Below are positions 5,561-8,666 of a stretch of 8,666 nucleotides of DNA, one piece after another. The position numbers and the translations under genes are program-made. Location: positions 1-8,666 of the forward strand of contig DDWC01000141.1 in assembly GCA_002345475.1 (NCBI GenBank), given 5' to 3'. This DNA comes from Firmicutes bacterium UBA2296. Its GTDB lineage: Bacteria > Bacillota > UBA994. Numbering within the stretch: position 1 is the first letter of the stretch; each line of letters begins with the position of its first letter. Under the pieces are notes generated by a model. The model saw only the letters and a list, made by a program, of their open reading frames with translations. It was not told the DNA's origin and searched no databases.

Positions 5561-6627
5561 TGAGTCTTCTGCATTGAGAAGAGGAGGTGGAAATACCGTT
5601 CTTCTCCCTCTATGGGTATTAACCTGCCGGCCGCCTCCCAGTACCCCCTTATTTCAGCGCGTTGCTCGATGCTGACAATGCCGATTTGCTTTGTGTAGCT
5701 GCTCATGTCCGAATAATCGAGATTCTGACGGAACAGTTCCCGCGGTTTGAGCTCTCGTTGTGAGGCCATAAATGCCAAAGCCATAAGGTGCTTCTGGCTG
5801 GCGTAGCTGTGCAACCAGGAATCAGCGGTGCTTTCGACTTCGAAGCTCACGGCGGTAACGATACCGTCCGATAAGGTCAGTCGATGTCCAGGGGGTCTGC
5901 CTTCCATAAGAAAATGCACGTTGACGGGCATACCCTGGTCATATCTGACCCACTGCCCTGTCTCTGTCATGCGATAGGGGTAACCGCGAAAATCGGGCCG
6001 TGAAAGAACATCATTGACATTAGCGGCATATGCGGCCGCGGTAAGGTCTCCTCTGTGCCGCGGCAACTGCGCCAGGAGTGCTACATTATAGGCCAGCATG
6101 AGACCTGCGGCGAAGGCCAGGGCAAAAACGAACCAGCGATAAATGCGTTCGTCGCGGATTCTGTATTCCAGCCCCTCATCCCAGGGCATTGCCTCGCCCT
6201 TTTCGGAAGTTTTGTAACACCTGAATGCTCGCACAATGTTATATATGGGCACACCATAACCGTACCCGTCGGCGAACACCCCAAAGGTGCGTGCCACACC
6301 TTCTCCGTAGCTGAGTTTTGTGCCGTCGTCGTTACGCAGTTTGAGCCCGAGGATCGCCTTTCCCGGCGTGGTCCCCCATGTGGTAAGCAGAAGTGGCTCG
6401 ACGAAAATCATGAGAACAAAGCTGATGTAGCTTACCAGCAGTGAATCGAAGGTGCCGCCCGTGCCGTGCCATCGCAGCACCAGATACTGAAAGGAAATCC
6501 ACAAGAGAGTATAGAGCGACAGGTCCATGGACCGGGCCAGGAGCCTGGTGACCGGGTGGGCCAGTGCCTGACTGTCGTCCACGAGACTGGGTATGGGACC
6601 GTGATATCCGCTGGCGTGGTACTGCAT
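5557..6627 (-). CDS. RDD-family membrane protein with unknown C-terminal domain
   Basis: This is a 356-residue integral membrane protein. The N-terminal half fits the RDD family. R28-LLA-R32-SM-D35 opens the first membrane helix (about 37-55), a second helix spans about 62-82, and the conserved TWGTTPGKAILGLKLRNDDG loop (82-102) precedes GEGVAR. A further hydrophobic segment lies at about 162-187. Residues about 188-356 form a soluble domain that I do not recognise. It is rich in charged and aromatic residues, without cysteine pairs or an obvious catalytic motif. Ordinary RDD proteins are about half this length. The start at 6627 is preferred over an in-frame ATG 13 codons upstream because AGGAGG lies six bases before it. 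The function of RDD proteins is mostly unclear, with transport proposed for some. The gene is coupled to the small membrane protein downstream. Confidence 0.85.
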   Translation of the reverse strand: MQYHASGYHGPIPSLVDDSQALAHPVTRLLARSMDLSLYTLLWISFQYLVLRWHGTGGTFDSLLVSYISFVLMIFVEPLLLTTWGTTPGKAILGLKLRNDDGTKLSYGEGVARTFGVFADGYGYGVPIYNIVRAFRCYKTSEKGEAMPWDEGLEYRIRDERIYRWFVFALAFAAGLMLAYNVALLAQLPRHRGDLTAAAYAANVNDVLSRPDFRGYPYRMTETGQWVRYDQGMPVNVHFLMEGRPPGHRLTLSDGIVTAVSFEVESTADSWLHSYASQKHLMALAFMASQRELKPRELFRQNLDYSDMSSYTKQIGIVSIEQRAEIRGYWEAAGRLIPIEGEERYFHLLFSMQKTQ

Positions 6628-6813
6628 GTCATTCCTCCTTGTTGATTGTGTCGTCGAACTCCTCATTGATGACAGGCGAAGCTATTGCTATGTAATACGT
6701 TAGCAAAGGCTTATATGTTCCGAATTTGCCACAAATGGCATAGGCTTGCAACGCGGTGTCGTCAGTCCCTTAGCTTGATTCGACACATCTGCTATGGGCC
6801 CTCCAAAGTTTCC

Positions 6814-6855
6814 ATAATAAAACGGGCCCACCAGGTCTTTGCCTGACGGGCCCGT
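6814..6855 (-). terminator. Intrinsic terminator of the arsR-permease-thioredoxin operon
   Basis: ACGGGCCC (6822-6829) pairs with GGGCCCGT (6848-6855), and an inner CAGG/CCTG pair sits above a symmetric AC/AC internal loop. On the minus strand the stem runs into TTTTATTAT. It lies 15 bases beyond the stop of the mini-thioredoxin gene. Between it and the RDD gene (6628-6813) I see the RDD ribosome binding site but no convincing promoter. Confidence 0.88.
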
Positions 6856-6869
6856 ATGTTTGGATGCCG

Positions 6870-7100
6870 CTACTTCTGGAGATAACCCTTAATCTCTTCG
6901 ACAGTGGCTAGCTTACCTTCAACCTTGACTTCTTCGTCTACCACCAGAGACGGAGTAAACATTACATAGTTGGAGATGTCAGCCAGGTTGGTTACCTTTA
7001 CTATTTCGGCCGAAACGCCCAGCTCAGCGACGGCTTGACGGGCGTTTTCCTCAAGCATTTTGCACTTCTTGCATCCGGTACCGAGAATCTTAATAATCAT
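6870..7100 (-). CDS. Mini-thioredoxin (redox-active disulfide protein 2 type)
   Basis: This 76-residue cytoplasmic thiol-disulfide protein has a minimal thioredoxin/glutaredoxin fold. The active site is C10-KK-C13 in GTGCKKCKMLEENAR, and the cis-proline is P50 in FTPSLVVDEEV. The overall pattern (MIIKILGTGCKKC at the start, VEEIKGYL at the end) matches the small archaeal/bacterial redox-active disulfide family (TIGR00412, MTH895-like). AGGAGG lies seven bases before the ATG. It follows the permease gene by 17 bases in the same operon, and such small proteins are commonly found beside UPF0718/ArsP permeases. A role in reducing or passing thiol-bound metal(loid) or a permease disulfide is inferred. 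Confidence 0.92.
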   Translation of the reverse strand: MIIKILGTGCKKCKMLEENARQAVAELGVSAEIVKVTNLADISNYVMFTPSLVVDEEVKVEGKLATVEEIKGYLQK

Positions 7101-7117
7101 CTTTATTCCTCCTATTT

Positions 7118-8335
7118 TTAGATTGCCACCAGATTGCCGTACACCAGGCCGGCGAGGGTGGACATAAGCACAACCAGGCCAACAAAGGTAAGAGTCTTCC
7201 TGGTACCTATGACGCTGCGTATAACAAGTATACTAGGCAGACTGAGCGCGGGTCCAGCCAACAGCAAGGCCAGTGCAGGCCCCTGGCCCATTCCTGAGCC
7301 GATGAGCCCCTGCAGAATCGGCACCTCGGTAAGGGTGGCAAAATACATGAGCGCACCGCTCAAAGCGGCAAAGAAGTTGGCCCATAAGGAGTTGCCGCCC
7401 ACCAGAGCCTCGATGTAGCGCGCTTCGATAAGGCCAGCGTCAAGACCGGGGCGACCCATGAGGAGCCCGGCAGTTAATACGCCAGCAAACAGCAATGGCA
7501 TAATCTGCTTCGCAAAATCCCAGGTGGCATTTACCCAACTGACACGTTCTTCGCCGTCAAACCAGCTGACCAGCATGTAGCCCAAACCAAGGAAAAGCAG
7601 ACCGACTATGTACCACTTCACTGAGAATATGGCGTGCCAGACACCCAGCGGGAACTGCGGCTTGGCCCAGGTGGCAAAGATAAGTATGAAGATCAGGGTC
7701 GCGAAGTATAGCAGGTTTTGTGCCGGGGTACGATTCTCAAATACGCTACCGGAAACGCCGAAATTACCGGCCTTAAGCCGTGCGGCGTCCTCTTTGCGAA
7801 ATATTACGGCCATAGAGATACCAATGACGACCGCAAATACCACGGCACCAATGGCGCGGGCCAACCCTAGTTGCCAGCCCAATATCCGAGCCGTCATGAT
7901 TATGGCCAGGACATTTATGGCAGGTCCTGAGTAGAGAAAGGCTATGGCCGGTCCTATGCCTGCGCCACGGCGATAGATGCCGGAAAAGAGCGGCAATACG
8001 GTGCAAGAGCAAACCGCCAGCACGGTTCCCGAAACCGAGGCCACCGAGTAAGAAACCCATTTTTTGGCCTGGGCGCCGAAATATTTGATTACAGCTTGCT
8101 GTGATATGAAGTTGGCGATTGCGCCTGCAATGAAGAAGGCAGGTATTAGACAGGTTAGCACATGTTCCCGAGCGTAATCCTGGAGCATGAAGAAAGCTTC
8201 AAGGATGGCGCCGGAAACCCGTGGGTGCTCAAAGGGCAAGTAATAAGCCGCCAGGAAAACTCCAACGATGAGTGCAAGGATTTTAAATTCCTGGCCTTTG
8301 AACCAGTTGACAATTGAACTTCGGTTGTCAGACAT
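7118..8335 (-). CDS. ArsP/UPF0718-family permease (DUF318), probable metal(loid) efflux
   Basis: This 405-residue polytopic membrane protein has about eight to ten hydrophobic segments. It belongs to the ArsP_1/DUF318 family, whose characterised ArsP members export trivalent organoarsenicals and whose other members are linked to metal efflux. C109-S-C111 sits in AVCSCTVLPLFSGIYRRG and is followed by GIGPAIAFLYSGPAINVLAI (127-146). A second, related block, EVPILQGLIGSGMGQGP (337-353) with LLLAGPALSLPSIL (357-370), shows an internal two-fold repeat. A cytoplasmic loop near 180-205 separates the halves. The substrate cannot be read from sequence. The ATG at 8335 overlaps the arsR stop by one base (TGATG). 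A GTG three bases upstream is also possible, since AAGGAGATC serves both. It sits between the ArsR regulator and the mini-thioredoxin. Confidence 0.92.
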   Translation of the reverse strand: MSDNRSSIVNWFKGQEFKILALIVGVFLAAYYLPFEHPRVSGAILEAFFMLQDYAREHVLTCLIPAFFIAGAIANFISQQAVIKYFGAQAKKWVSYSVASVSGTVLAVCSCTVLPLFSGIYRRGAGIGPAIAFLYSGPAINVLAIIMTARILGWQLGLARAIGAVVFAVVIGISMAVIFRKEDAARLKAGNFGVSGSVFENRTPAQNLLYFATLIFILIFATWAKPQFPLGVWHAIFSVKWYIVGLLFLGLGYMLVSWFDGEERVSWVNATWDFAKQIMPLLFAGVLTAGLLMGRPGLDAGLIEARYIEALVGGNSLWANFFAALSGALMYFATLTEVPILQGLIGSGMGQGPALALLLAGPALSLPSILVIRSVIGTRKTLTFVGLVVLMSTLAGLVYGNLVAI

Positions 8336-8666
8336 CACATGGATCTCCTTTCAGTCTGGAGCGTGTTCTCAGCCGCAGCATCATGGCCGCCAAAAGCATC
8401 CTGCTGCCGTTTAAGGGAGTTGCCTATCGATTGATCAAGGCATGTGAATATGTTTAGCAGGCAGACGGCGGACACCGAATAATAAACCATTGAACCTTCA
8501 CGGCGGGACTCCAGCAAACCAGTATCGCGCATAAGGGCAATATGCTTGGATGTAGACGGTTGACTAATTCCAAGAGCCTCGGCCATATCGCAGACGCAAG
8601 ATTCACTGTGAGCGCTTAAGTACTCGTATATGCGCAAACGGTCGGGATGGGCCAGGGCCTTCAGCA
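8335..8666 (-). CDS. arsR: ArsR-family metalloid-responsive repressor, N-terminus beyond window
   Basis: This is a winged-helix transcription repressor of the ArsR/SmtB family that leaves its operator when metal(loid) binds. The frame stays open to the window end, reading LKALAHPDRLRIYEYL before the core, so the start codon lies outside; probably about 10-15 residues are missing. The TTG at 8637 is an internal Leu codon, not a start. C-V-C-D in SESCVCDMAEALGISQPSTS matches the CVCD arsenite-binding motif at the start of the recognition-helix unit. The third cysteine of E. coli-type ArsR is absent (Glu or Ala there). Two further cysteines in VCLLNIFTCLD near the C-terminus could complete a site. 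The wing is LLESRREGSMVYYSV. The stop overlaps the permease start, so the two are translationally coupled. Confidence 0.93.
   Translation of the reverse strand, partial: LKALAHPDRLRIYEYLSAHSESCVCDMAEALGISQPSTSKHIALMRDTGLLESRREGSMVYYSVSAVCLLNIFTCLDQSIGNSLKRQQDAFGGHDAAAENTLQTERRSM

Noticed and set aside
6628..6666. N-terminal extension of the RDD protein from an ATG at 6666
   Set aside because: The extension is polar and low in similarity to anything, and it would bury the AGGAGG site that serves the ATG at 6627.
6727..6740. Palindrome TGCCA-N4-TGGCA upstream of the RDD gene
   Set aside because: The arms are only five bases and not paired with a convincing promoter. It could be an operator, but nothing else in the window supports it.
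8335..8637. ArsR as a complete 100-residue protein starting at TTG 8637
   Set aside because: The conserved LKALAHPDR segment continues in frame to the window edge, so the TTG is an internal leucine and the gene is cut by the window.

Overview
This window most likely comes from a Gram-positive anaerobe of the Bacillota, possibly a Peptococcaceae/Desulfotomaculum-like clostridial lineage. The lineage is inferred. The evidence is strong AGGAGG-type Shine-Dalgarno sites before most genes, a sortase next to a protein with a sortase sorting signal, a GapB-like GAPDH, and GC content that looks close to 50%. No RNA genes, CRISPR arrays or intact insertion sequences are visible.

Layout. (1) Positions 2-916 (+) hold the 3' nine-tenths of a glyceraldehyde-3-phosphate dehydrogenase. 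A short low-complexity repeat patch and a bidirectional terminator follow. (2) Positions 1136-1948 (-) encode a TPR-repeat protein. (3) Positions 2067-2230 are bounded by a 19-bp inverted repeat (18/19 matches) that resembles a small non-coding mobile element and contains a minus-strand terminator. (4) Positions 2239-5116 form the most interesting block. A minus-strand operon encodes a secreted protein with two FAS1 (fasciclin) domains and an IPQTG sorting signal. Fourteen bases later comes a transcription regulator that joins an XRE-type DNA-binding domain to a CarH-like B12-binding sensor. A class B sortase is transcribed divergently. The shared 146-bp promoter region holds five GTGATA half-sites, one pair of which forms a palindrome over the putative operon promoter. 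(5) Positions 5204-6627 (-) hold an RDD-family membrane protein with a long unrecognised C-terminal domain, overlapping by 4 nt a small membrane protein. (6) Positions 6870-8666 (-) are an arsR-like operon: a metalloid-type ArsR repressor (start lies outside the window), an ArsP/UPF0718-type permease and a CxxC mini-thioredoxin, ended by a strong terminator.

How the genes may work together. The central block reads as a self-contained surface-display module. The sortase would anchor the FAS1 adhesin to the wall, and the co-transcribed B12-binding regulator is positioned to control its own operon and the sortase through the GTGATA sites. Because the regulator carries the Wx9EH motif of B12 photoreceptors, light- or cobalamin-responsive adhesion is a testable idea, but it is inference. 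The arsR operon fits metalloid-responsive efflux with a dedicated thiol-redox partner.
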